Positions 8,481-15,990 of a DNA stretch of 64,000 bases are shown one piece after another. A model generated the notes under the pieces. The model ran no database searches. It had not been told where the DNA came from and was given only the letters and a program-made list of their open reading frames with translations. The DNA is from Streptococcus sanguinis SK1 = NCTC 7863 (GTDB taxonomy: Bacteria; Bacillota; Bacilli; Lactobacillales; Streptococcaceae): positions 266,258-330,257 of the forward strand of contig NZ_GL878509.1 of NCBI RefSeq assembly GCF_000194945.1. The letters run 5' to 3'. Position 1 is the first letter of the stretch. Every line of letters begins with the position of its first letter. Both the position numbers and the translations under genes were made by a program.

Positions 8481-10283
8481 TTATTGCTGTGCAAACTTTA
8501 CCAGGCTATCCTTGAGGTCATTTGCACCAAGAGTCAGAATAGAGTCCACATAGGAATCCACCTCTATCTTAGGCAGCGACTGAACATTCCCTACAAAAAT
8601 CTTTTCATAGACTTGATCATTGACCTTTTCCTTGGCAGACAAGAGCTCTTCATAAAGCTTTTCGCCCGGTCGAATGCCTGCTTCCTGAATCTGAATCTCC
8701 TCTTCAGTATGACCGCTGAGCGTGATCATCTTTTTAGCTAGGTCCAATATTTTCACAGGCTCGCCCATATCCAAGACAAAAACCTCTCCCCCTTGCATCA
8801 AGGCTCCAGCCTGAATCACCAAGCGGCTGGCTTCTGGTATGGTCATGAAATAGCGTGTCATTCGAAAGTCCGTCACAGTGATAGGACCTCCCTTGGCAAT
8901 CTGCTCCTTGAACAAAGGAACAACACTACCTCGGCTGCCCAAAACATTCCCAAAGCGGACAGCTGAGAAAAGAGTCTTTCCTTCTTCATTTAAACTGGTC
9001 ACAACCATTTCCGCCACACGCTTAGTTGCCCCCATAACATTAGGCGGGTTGACTGCCTTATCTGTAGAAATCATGACAAATTTCGCAACACCAGCTGCCT
9101 TTGCTGCTTCTGCTACATTTCGTGTACCATAGATATTATTTTTGACCGCTTCTGTCGGATTGTACTCCATCAAAGGAACATGCTTGTGAGCCGCTGCATG
9201 ATACACTCGATCAGGACGATAGGTTTCCATAATATGGAAAATCCTCTCTCTATCTTGAATATCTGCAATGATTGGAATCAACTCAATATCATCTTTATAA
9301 CGGCTTGACAGCTCCTTGTGAATCAAATAAATGGAATTTTCTCCATGACCTAGAAGCAGGAGCCTAGCTGGGCAGAATTGAGCAATCTGACGGCAAAGTT
9401 CCGAGCCGATTGACCCACCGGCCCCCGTAACTAGCACTGTCTTGCATTTAATATTGGACTTCAAACTTTGCTGATCCAGCTTAACTTCTTTACGTCCCAA
9501 CAGATCTGCAATATCAATTTCCTGAAGTTTGCTGACAGATAGTTTCCCCGTAATCACCTGTTCATACTTAGGCATGGCATTGACCTTGACCTCCGTCTGT
9601 TGGCAATACTCTACGATTCGTTCGTAATCATCCGGAGCCAACGAAGGAATGGCAATGACAATTTGTTCGACTTCATAATTCCCTACAATTTCAGGTATCT
9701 GCTCAGTTGTTCCTACAACTTTTACTCCATGAAGATAGGTATTTTGCTTATTCTTATCGTCATCTACAATCGCGACTATCTTCAAATCTTTTGATTTTTG
9801 CTGGGCTGTCTTGATAAAGAGACTAGCACCATCCCCAGAACCAACAACAAGGGTCTTCGTCCCATCTACTTTCTTACCCAGTAAGGCTGAAGGGTGCTGC
9901 ACGAATTCATGAATCTCCCGCCAAGTCAGCCTTGAAGCAATAACCAACAAAAACGATAGCAGCATAGAAAGGACAATATATCTACTGTTTGTGGATTCGT
10001 AAAAGATTTTCTCTACAACGTATACAATCGAGTAAGCTCCCAAAATTGAGCCCCCTACTCGAAACATTGTTTTGTAATCTGTATACCTTGTAATCGTAGA
10101 AAAGACATTCGACAGTGTTGCAAATGTCAAATACAGTACAATAATCCCCATTAAAATAGAGATAAAAGATAAATCCGTTATCCCGACATATTTTGCTAAG
10201 AAGAATTTTGAAATCCCCTGACTTATACTGAGCAAAATAATATCAACAATAATTAAGATGACTCTTTTTCTCGCTCTTGTCAT
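8481..10283 (-). CDS. Membrane-bound UDP-HexNAc 4,6-dehydratase-like protein (CapD/PglF/WbpM type)
   Basis: A 600-aa protein with about four N-terminal membrane helices (residues 8-115), a first Rossmann-like region (about 145-230), and a catalytic SDR domain opening with VLVTGAGGSIGSE near residue 285. The active-site region reads ISTDKAVNPPNVMGATKR: the usual Tyr of YxxxK is Met, as in the WbpM/PglF group with a Ser-Met-Lys arrangement. These enzymes convert UDP-GlcNAc to the 4-keto-6-deoxy intermediate. It is the first sugar-specific gene after the four regulatory genes, so the repeat unit probably begins with a 6-deoxy HexNAc derivative. Confidence 0.85.
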   Translation of the reverse strand: MTRARKRVILIIVDIILLSISQGISKFFLAKYVGITDLSFISILMGIIVLYLTFATLSNVFSTITRYTDYKTMFRVGGSILGAYSIVYVVEKIFYESTNSRYIVLSMLLSFLLVIASRLTWREIHEFVQHPSALLGKKVDGTKTLVVGSGDGASLFIKTAQQKSKDLKIVAIVDDDKNKQNTYLHGVKVVGTTEQIPEIVGNYEVEQIVIAIPSLAPDDYERIVEYCQQTEVKVNAMPKYEQVITGKLSVSKLQEIDIADLLGRKEVKLDQQSLKSNIKCKTVLVTGAGGSIGSELCRQIAQFCPARLLLLGHGENSIYLIHKELSSRYKDDIELIPIIADIQDRERIFHIMETYRPDRVYHAAAHKHVPLMEYNPTEAVKNNIYGTRNVAEAAKAAGVAKFVMISTDKAVNPPNVMGATKRVAEMVVTSLNEEGKTLFSAVRFGNVLGSRGSVVPLFKEQIAKGGPITVTDFRMTRYFMTIPEASRLVIQAGALMQGGEVFVLDMGEPVKILDLAKKMITLSGHTEEEIQIQEAGIRPGEKLYEELLSAKEKVNDQVYEKIFVGNVQSLPKIEVDSYVDSILTLGANDLKDSLVKFAQQ

Positions 10284-10324
10284 GTTCCTAATCTCCCAAT
10301 TATCCTAAAACTCTTTAATCCCTA

Positions 10325-11023
10325 TTATTTCCCATAATTGCCATAGCTGCCGTATCCTCCATAAGTTCCGTAGGCACCATAGCGTTCCAAATCAATGTTA
10401 TATTTATTGAGGACAACACCTAAAAAAGGAGTTCCCGTTTGTTCCAACTGCTCTTTAGCTTTCATGACTGCTTTTCGTTTGATATGGCCTGCTTGTGTAA
10501 CCAAGAAGCTGGCATCGCATTTCTGAGCGATGATAGCCGCATCAATGACCAGACCAATCGGTGAAGTATCTACGATGATGTAGTCATAGCGGACACGCAG
10601 GTCAGTCAAAAGCGCTTCAAACTGCTTGCTTTGCAAAAGCCCCGTCGGATTAGGTGATACTGGACCAGATAAGATCACATCTAGGTTGTCCAGATCTGTA
10701 TCGTTGATGACTTCATGCAGGGCAGCCTGTCCTGACAAATAGTCCGTCAGTCCTGATACTTTTCTCTGACTGCTAAACACACCGGACATGACTGAGTTGC
10801 GGATATCCGCATCGATCATCAAGGTCTTGTGACCAGCTCTGGCAAAGGCGGCTGCGAGATTCACTGAGGTTGTAGACTTTCCTTCATTTGCCGTCACCGA
10901 GCTTATTTCGACCATCTTGATATTGGCGCCGCTCAGCTGTACATTAGTACTTAGAGCATTGTAGTATTCCTCGGTTAATTTGACAAGATTCCTTTTTTTC
11001 CTAACTAATTCTAAGGTTGCCAT
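10325..11023 (-). CDS. wze: Wze/CpsD autophosphorylating BY-kinase
   Basis: A 232-aa cytoplasmic tyrosine kinase. Walker A is SVTANEGKSTT (about residues 43-52), Walker A' is TLMIDADIR and Walker B is YIIVDTSPIG. The C-terminus is a tyrosine ladder of YG repeats ending GGYGSYGNYGK, the autophosphorylation cluster typical of CpsD/Wze. Known family partners are Wzd (membrane activator) and Wzh (phosphatase), both just upstream. Its start is ten bases after the wzd stop. Confidence 0.95.
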   Translation of the reverse strand: MATLELVRKKRNLVKLTEEYYNALSTNVQLSGANIKMVEISSVTANEGKSTTSVNLAAAFARAGHKTLMIDADIRNSVMSGVFSSQRKVSGLTDYLSGQAALHEVINDTDLDNLDVILSGPVSPNPTGLLQSKQFEALLTDLRVRYDYIIVDTSPIGLVIDAAIIAQKCDASFLVTQAGHIKRKAVMKAKEQLEQTGTPFLGVVLNKYNIDLERYGAYGTYGGYGSYGNYGK

Positions 11024-11033
11024 TTTCTCTCCC

Positions 11034-11729
11034 TTACATTCTGTTCATATCTGGGATAACGCCCAATAGCGTCAAGCCCATAACTTCTTCAATGTCCTCT
11101 GGCTTCTTCACCCGATCATCCAGGATTTCGACAGCGATGATAAAGATCGACATCAGGACGCTGCCCCCTAAAAATCCTAAGATAACATTACGCCGAATAT
11201 TTGGTGAAGAAGGCTCTGCTGGGACTGTTGCTTCTTCCAAAGTTGTCACATCAGAAACTTTTGTCACTTCAATAATTTTCTCAGCAGCGATATTACGGAA
11301 GGCATTGGCAATGCGAGCCGCTTCCTCTGGATTGTCATCCTTAACTGTAATCGAAACGATACGAGTATCCGCCGGAACGGAAACGGTGATGTGACGCGTC
11401 AGCTCTCTTGGTGACGTTTGCAGTTTCAGCTCACTAATTGCCTGTGATAGAACCGCCTGTGACAGAATGATTTCCTTAAAGTCCTTAACGAGGTATGAAC
11501 CCGCCTGCAGGTCCTGATTAGTCAAAGCTGCCTGCGTTTCGTTCTGACGGCTAACCACATAGATGCGTGTGGTGCTCTGATACATTTTCTTAGCAATAAA
11601 GACGCTGTAGCCAAAAGCCAGCAAAGAAAAGAGCACCGCTCCCAATACGATGGTGAACTTTTTCAGCCATAAGGCTCTCAGCAAGGACAGAATATCGATT
11701 TCTACGATTTGCTTTTCTTGTTTTTCCAT
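11034..11729 (-). CDS. wzd: Wzd/CpsC chain-length and kinase adaptor protein
   Basis: A 231-aa Wzz-family membrane protein with two membrane helices, one near residues 25-48 and the other near 180-205. The proline-containing stretch PAEPSSPNIRR comes just before the second helix, as in CpsC. It activates Wze and links polymerisation to export and chain length. The extracytoplasmic loop between the helices is the expected size for the Gram-positive version. It begins seven bases after wzh. Confidence 0.94.
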   Translation of the reverse strand: MEKQEKQIVEIDILSLLRALWLKKFTIVLGAVLFSLLAFGYSVFIAKKMYQSTTRIYVVSRQNETQAALTNQDLQAGSYLVKDFKEIILSQAVLSQAISELKLQTSPRELTRHITVSVPADTRIVSITVKDDNPEEAARIANAFRNIAAEKIIEVTKVSDVTTLEEATVPAEPSSPNIRRNVILGFLGGSVLMSIFIIAVEILDDRVKKPEDIEEVMGLTLLGVIPDMNRM

Positions 11730-11736
11730 TTTTCCC

Positions 11737-12468
11737 CTAAATCAATTCATTTTTCAATAATAATGCTTGGTTGCCGCCAAAGAGGGCTTCTGCCCGGCGG
11801 GAACCGTATTTCTTAGCGACGATGTCAAAGGCCTCTTTCATAAAGGGCGGTCTCTGGCTTAGATTGTGCATGTCGCTGGCAACAAAGTGGACCAAGTCCT
11901 TCTCCAAAAAGAACTGAGCCCGTTTTTTCATAAATTTATGCGAGTCTCCAAGCAGCTTAGGTTTTAGAACACTGGAGCTGTTAATCTGAGTATAGCAGCC
12001 CATATTAATGAGTTCCTGCACCTTCTTTTCATCATTTTCTAGGCAGTGATAGCGCTCAATATGAGCAAGGACCGGTGTTAGACCTAAGCGCAGAATTTGA
12101 GCTAAGCCTTTATGGATGTCCTTATAGGGCGTCGCCATGCTAAACTCAATCAGCACATAACGTGTGCCTGCTAGACTGGGGAAAATCCCCTTTTCCAACT
12201 TATCCGCCACATCGCTGGTGTAGTAAACCTCTGCCCCATAGAGAACCGTCAAGTCAGGCGCTACAATCTCTGCCAGTTCTTTCACCATTTTAAAGTTAGC
12301 GCTTATGGTCTCCTCAGGCGTTTCAAACATGCCCTTTCTGCGATGAGAAGTAGAGATGATGGTCCGAACTCCCTGTCGATAACTTTCTTCCAGCAGTTTT
12401 TTGGAATCCTCAAAATTCTTAGGGCCATCGTCCACATCAAAGATAATATGAGAATGGATGTCAATCAT
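11737..12468 (-). CDS. wzh: Wzh/CpsB manganese-dependent tyrosine phosphatase
   Basis: A 243-aa PHP-family phosphatase. [16 protein letters not shown] carries the metal-binding HxH. STSH, LAHIERY and ASDMHN supply further metal ligands. It removes phosphate from the tyrosine ladder of Wze. Its start codon overlaps the end of wzg by four bases. Confidence 0.95.
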   Translation of the reverse strand: MIDIHSHIIFDVDDGPKNFEDSKKLLEESYRQGVRTIISTSHRRKGMFETPEETISANFKMVKELAEIVAPDLTVLYGAEVYYTSDVADKLEKGIFPSLAGTRYVLIEFSMATPYKDIHKGLAQILRLGLTPVLAHIERYHCLENDEKKVQELINMGCYTQINSSSVLKPKLLGDSHKFMKKRAQFFLEKDLVHFVASDMHNLSQRPPFMKEAFDIVAKKYGSRRAEALFGGNQALLLKNELI

Positions 12469-13937
12469 GGTGTTTTCCCTTCCATTACCTGCTGAATCGC
12501 TGCCTTAGCATTATCAAGGCTTTCTGGCTGGATTTCCATCATGTAGAGATTGGAATCTGGCATAGCGTAGGATGGTAGATCCATACGACCGTTTCCGCTG
12601 ATGGCTTGTGACTGAACCTGATAGTTTCCACCTGACTCCAGCTGGGTATTGACCAGATTCATAAGAACAGGCAGCTCCATATTGGTCTGGATAGAGTCCT
12701 GCAAGCCGGAAATAATCTCGTTGTAGTTCTTCAAAGCACTGGTTGAAGTCAGCTTTTTAATGACTGCTTCGATAACTTTTTCTTGATTTTTTCCGCGGTC
12801 ATTGTCGCCACCCTGAAGAGAGTAACGCTCGCGAACAAAGCCAAGGGCCTGATCTGAGTTCATATGGACTTTCCCTACTGGGAAATGATGATTGCCGTGT
12901 CGGCTGGTAAATTCTTGGTCATTTTCAACATCAATCCCACCCAGCAGGTCTACCAGCTTGAGGAAAGAAGAGAAATTCAGACGAACATAGTAGTCAATGC
13001 GAATACCGTAAAGATTTTCCAGCGTGTGGATAGAAGCATCTACCCCGTAAATCCCTGCATGGGTCAGCTTGTCCATCTGCCCAGCTCCTCCATCTGCAAT
13101 CGCCACATAAGAATCACGAGGAGTTGTCGTCAAGAGGACTTTTTTGGTCTTGCGATTAACCGTCATGATGATATTGACATCTGAGCGTGAGACAGATGAA
13201 ATCGAGCCATAGGTGTCAATACCGCTGACATAGATATTGAAGACATCTGCATTGGCATCATCCCTGCGCTTGCCTGTCTCTACTTGACGGGTGATTTTAT
13301 AAGTATAGATTTTCTTTATCTTTGAAGCATAGTCAGCATCATGAGAAGCCAGCATGTCTCCAAACGAGCTATTGAGGGCAATGGCCTCAGTCTCTTGATT
13401 GATGAGGGCCTTGTAAGCTGCGATATAAGACGAGCTGTTTTCCACTGTGAGTTCTGTCTTTTTAGTCTTCTTGATGTGATCCAAAAGAGCCGCTACATTG
13501 TCCTTGTCTCCATTTTCAGTCGGAGCTGTCAGCTTCTTCAGTTGAGTTACATCTGATTTATCGCTGTCTGTCCGGACATAAACGGCCATTTCAATTTCAG
13601 AGTAATTTGAAGTGGAGTTCACACCTCTAGATAAGTCCATCAGCTCCTTGACCCCGTACATAGCTCCTGAGGATACCAGCAAGGTCACAAACAAAAGCAC
13701 CGTGGTCAGGACTTTGAACTTATTTTTCCATACAAAGAAGGCTGCCAGTAAAATAACAGCCGCCAAAAGAGCAGACAAAATAAGGTTCAGGTGATGAAAC
13801 GCCAGAACATTATTTTTAAATATAGAAAAAATAAGCAAACCTGAAACCAAGCTTACCAATGTCAGTAAAGCTGCATTAAAGAGCCTCAGCTTCTTCCCCT
13901 TTTTAGAAGCAGGCATATTTCTCCTATGTTGATTCAT
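12465..13937 (-). CDS. wzg: Wzg/CpsA LytR-CpsA-Psr family ligase
   Basis: A 490-aa LCP protein with a basic N-terminus, three hydrophobic segments (about residues 17-100), an accessory domain and the LCP domain with [16 protein letters not shown] and [12 protein letters not shown] proteins attach polysaccharide from its lipid carrier to the cell wall. A longer frame starts at 13973, but that codon lies at the predicted -10/transcription start. The ATG at 13937 has an AGGGAGA site, so it is used. First gene of the polysaccharide operon. Confidence 0.94.
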   Translation of the reverse strand: MNQHRRNMPASKKGKKLRLFNAALLTLVSLVSGLLIFSIFKNNVLAFHHLNLILSALLAAVILLAAFFVWKNKFKVLTTVLLFVTLLVSSGAMYGVKELMDLSRGVNSTSNYSEIEMAVYVRTDSDKSDVTQLKKLTAPTENGDKDNVAALLDHIKKTKKTELTVENSSSYIAAYKALINQETEAIALNSSFGDMLASHDADYASKIKKIYTYKITRQVETGKRRDDANADVFNIYVSGIDTYGSISSVSRSDVNIIMTVNRKTKKVLLTTTPRDSYVAIADGGAGQMDKLTHAGIYGVDASIHTLENLYGIRIDYYVRLNFSSFLKLVDLLGGIDVENDQEFTSRHGNHHFPVGKVHMNSDQALGFVRERYSLQGGDNDRGKNQEKVIEAVIKKLTSTSALKNYNEIISGLQDSIQTNMELPVLMNLVNTQLESGGNYQVQSQAISGNGRMDLPSYAMPDSNLYMMEIQPESLDNAKAAIQQVMEGKTP

Positions 13938-13976
13938 AATTCTCCCTTTTTCTCCCCTGAGATATAAATACATTTT

Positions 13977-14006
13977 ATTATATCATAAATGCATTATGAT
14001 ACACTA
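13977..14006 (-). promoter_or_regulatory. Predicted promoter of the polysaccharide operon
   Basis: On the minus strand TGATATAAT gives an extended -10 (TATAAT at 13977-13982), about 40 bases before the wzg start. The -35 region (around 14000-14006, AGTGTA or TAGTGT) is poor, which suits an extended -10 promoter. The spacer contains the near-palindrome TCATAAATGCATTATGA (13983-13999). Confidence 0.65.
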
Positions 14007-14027
14007 AAATATTTAAAAATATTTTAG
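14004..14027. repeat. Perfect 11-bp inverted repeat abutting the polysaccharide promoter
   Basis: CTAAAATATTT and AAATATTTTAG are exact reverse complements separated by two bases, directly upstream of and touching the weak -35 region. It could be a regulator binding site or an AT-rich structural element. No known regulator is assigned. Confidence 0.6.
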
Positions 14028-14132
14028 TTTTTTCCAAAATTTGTTGACAAAAAAGGACAGTCTGTATTAATTTTCGGTAAATTCCTTCTTTCTTCTCTAA
14101 AAACCGATATTTTATACTGTTTTTGACAACAG

Positions 14133-14158
14133 AAAAAAAGAGGCGAAACCTCTTTTAT
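14133..14158 (-). terminator. Rho-independent terminator after nrdG
   Basis: On the minus strand AAAGAGG-TTTCG-CCTCTTT is followed by a T run, 20 bases after the nrdG stop. It separates the nrd operon from the polysaccharide promoter. Confidence 0.8.
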
Positions 14159-14178
14159 ATCAGTATTTTGCTTGGTTT

Positions 14179-14778
14179 TTAAAGCATCTTATCCCTGTCA
14201 ACTTGCTCATAGGCTTGGAGGCCATCATTCAGCTTGTCCCAGATGACTACCTGGCCTGACTGAAGGGACTTCTGCACATCAATGATGCGTTGATTAGAAG
14301 AGCCGCGAAACTGCAGCATGAGATTCTTCTTGGTAAGGTCAAAACGGCCGTCCACCAGAATATCAATCAGACTCAGCAGCTCCAGCTTATCCTCCGTTTC
14401 CAGCATCATCTCCTCCCAGGTGTAGCCCGTCCAGGACCAGATATCCTTGTCCGGCAGCTCTCTCCGAATCCGCTTGACCAAGGGCAGGAGAATGCCTGTA
14501 TTGAGAAAAGGCTCGCCGCCTAGGAGGGTCAGTCCCTGCACATAAGGTTCCGCCAAGTCTTTCATAATCTGCTCCTCCAACTCTTGGGTATAAGGAATGC
14601 CGGCGTTGAAAGACCAGGTTGCTGCATTATAGCAGCCCTCACAGTGAAACATACAGCCACTGACATAGAGGGAGTTGCGGACACCTTCGCCATCTACAAA
14701 GTTAAAGGCCTTATAGTCAATGATTCGCCCCTTGCTCAGCTCCTCACTTTTCCATTCTTGAGGTTTGGGATTGTTCAT
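14179..14778 (-). CDS. nrdG: Anaerobic ribonucleoside-triphosphate reductase activating enzyme
   Basis: A 199-aa radical SAM protein; CMFHCEGC provides the CxxxCxxC that binds the 4Fe-4S cluster, and GGEPF the SAM-binding motif. It makes the glycyl radical on NrdD. A longer frame starts at 14883, but GGAGG is six bases before the ATG at 14778, giving MNNPKPQEWK, a usual streptococcal N-terminus. It overlaps the upstream acetyltransferase gene by 35 bases. It is the last gene of the nrdD operon and ends just before a terminator. Confidence 0.94.
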   Translation of the reverse strand: MNNPKPQEWKSEELSKGRIIDYKAFNFVDGEGVRNSLYVSGCMFHCEGCYNAATWSFNAGIPYTQELEEQIMKDLAEPYVQGLTLLGGEPFLNTGILLPLVKRIRRELPDKDIWSWTGYTWEEMMLETEDKLELLSLIDILVDGRFDLTKKNLMLQFRGSSNQRIIDVQKSLQSGQVVIWDKLNDGLQAYEQVDRDKML

Positions 14779-15289
14779 CTTCATCCTCCAAATCAATCCA
14801 GTAGCGCTGACTTCTATCGATTGTATTTTCGTAAACACCGCCAGCGGAGAGAATCGTGCGTCGGCTGGCTTCGTTGTCTTCATCGCAGGTAATCAGCACT
14901 CGTTCTAGTCCTTGCTTTCGAGCCTCTGCTAGTCCTAGCTCTAGCTGCAACTTAGCCAATCCCTTTCTGCGTTGACTGGGCCGGATAGAATAGCCGATAT
15001 GCCCACCCTCCACAAATAATTTGTCATTCAAGGACAGGCGCAGGGCTAAAAATCCCAAAGGAAAGCCAGTCTCATCAAAGGACAAAAATTGGATGGCAGG
15101 AACCCAACCTGCTGGCAAGTTTTCCACATCTTCCTTCTGTTCTATAATTTTCAACCAATCCTCATAATCCTTTGCTCGCTTCCAAGTGGAGCCCATGCCA
15201 CCGTGCATATAGGATTTTGCAGCATTGAACTCCGCAATCATCTCTAAAATTGCATCTTTATCTTCCAAAGTTGGTCGTCGTAATTCCAT
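14744..15289 (-). CDS. GNAT-family acetyltransferase (second of a tandem pair)
   Basis: A 181-aa GNAT protein. The acetyl-CoA loop is IGYSIRPSQRRKGLAK, with a following VLITCDEDN strand. It opens MELRRPTLEDKDAILEMIAEF, nearly the same as the neighbouring gene, so the two are tandem paralogues. Its 3' end runs into nrdG by 35 bases. The substrate is unknown. The position inside the anaerobic nrd operon suggests co-expression, not necessarily a role in nucleotide reduction. Confidence 0.85.
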   Translation of the reverse strand: MELRRPTLEDKDAILEMIAEFNAAKSYMHGGMGSTWKRAKDYEDWLKIIEQKEDVENLPAGWVPAIQFLSFDETGFPLGFLALRLSLNDKLFVEGGHIGYSIRPSQRRKGLAKLQLELGLAEARKQGLERVLITCDEDNEASRRTILSAGGVYENTIDRSQRYWIDLEDEDEQSQTSRMEK

Positions 15290-15298
15290 AAACTCTCC

Positions 15299-15796
15299 TC
15301 AATCTATATCAATCCAGTAACGCTCCTTGCCAGCTCGAATATCCTCTAAAACTCCGCCATTAGCCAGAATCACTGCTCGGCTGGCAGCATTGTCACTATC
15401 GCAAGTCACTAGGACTCGTTTTATATTTTTACTTTTGGCTACTTGCAAGCCTTGTCGCAACTGCTCTTTGGCCAATCCTTTCCCACGCGCAGAAGGACGG
15501 ATACTATAGCCGATATGCCCGCCTTCTTGGAGCAAATAGTCATTGAGCCGCAAGCGCAGATTAAGAAAGCCTACAGCCTGACCATCCGCAGCAAAAGAGA
15601 TTAGTTGGATGTAGGGCACAAACCCTTGCGGCAAGCCTAGACCTGCCTCAGCTAGTTGAATCGTCTCCAGCCAATCCTCGTAGACAAAATCCGCTCCGCC
15701 AAAGAAGCCATCCTGTCGGCTACCAGCCGCTTCAAAGTCAGCCAGCATCTCTAAAATCTTTTCCTTGTCTTCTAGTTTCGGTCGTCTAAGCTCCAT
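15299..15796 (-). CDS. GNAT-family acetyltransferase (first of a tandem pair)
   Basis: A 165-aa GNAT protein with IGYSIRPSARGKGLAKE as the acetyl-CoA-binding loop and RVLVTCDSDNAASR after it. It is clearly paralogous to the gene ending at 14744 and is nine bases upstream of it. My recollection is that related streptococci carry a single acetyltransferase between nrdD and nrdG, so a local duplication is likely. Confidence 0.86.
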   Translation of the reverse strand: MELRRPKLEDKEKILEMLADFEAAGSRQDGFFGGADFVYEDWLETIQLAEAGLGLPQGFVPYIQLISFAADGQAVGFLNLRLRLNDYLLQEGGHIGYSIRPSARGKGLAKEQLRQGLQVAKSKNIKRVLVTCDSDNAASRAVILANGGVLEDIRAGKERYWIDID

Positions 15797-15848
15797 AGTG
15801 CCTCCTGATACGAAGAGAGTGAGACCGCCTTGCGCCCCACTCTGACTT

Positions 15849-15989
15849 CTATTGTTTCTTGTTCTTTTCTAAAAATTGCTGACGCAGTTTGGCTAATCGT
15901 TCTTTTTTGCTGCTGCCGCCCTGCGAATGTTTTTCATGGAAACGCTGCACCTGAGCCTTTCCTTTGTCATCCAATTGATACTTTCCCAT
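15849..15989 (-). CDS. Small conserved basic protein of the nrdD operon (46 aa)
   Basis: A 46-codon frame, ATG at 15989 to TAG at 15849, starting one base after the nrdD stop with an AAGGAAAT site in the nrdD end. The product starts MGKYQLDDKGKAQVQRFHEK and ends FLEKNKKQ. It is strongly charged, basic towards the C-terminus and predicted helical, with no membrane segment. A protein of similar size and sequence lies at the same place in pneumococcus as I recall it. Function unknown. Confidence 0.85.
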   Translation of the reverse strand: MGKYQLDDKGKAQVQRFHEKHSQGGSSKKERLAKLRQQFLEKNKKQ

Positions 15990-15990
15990 C

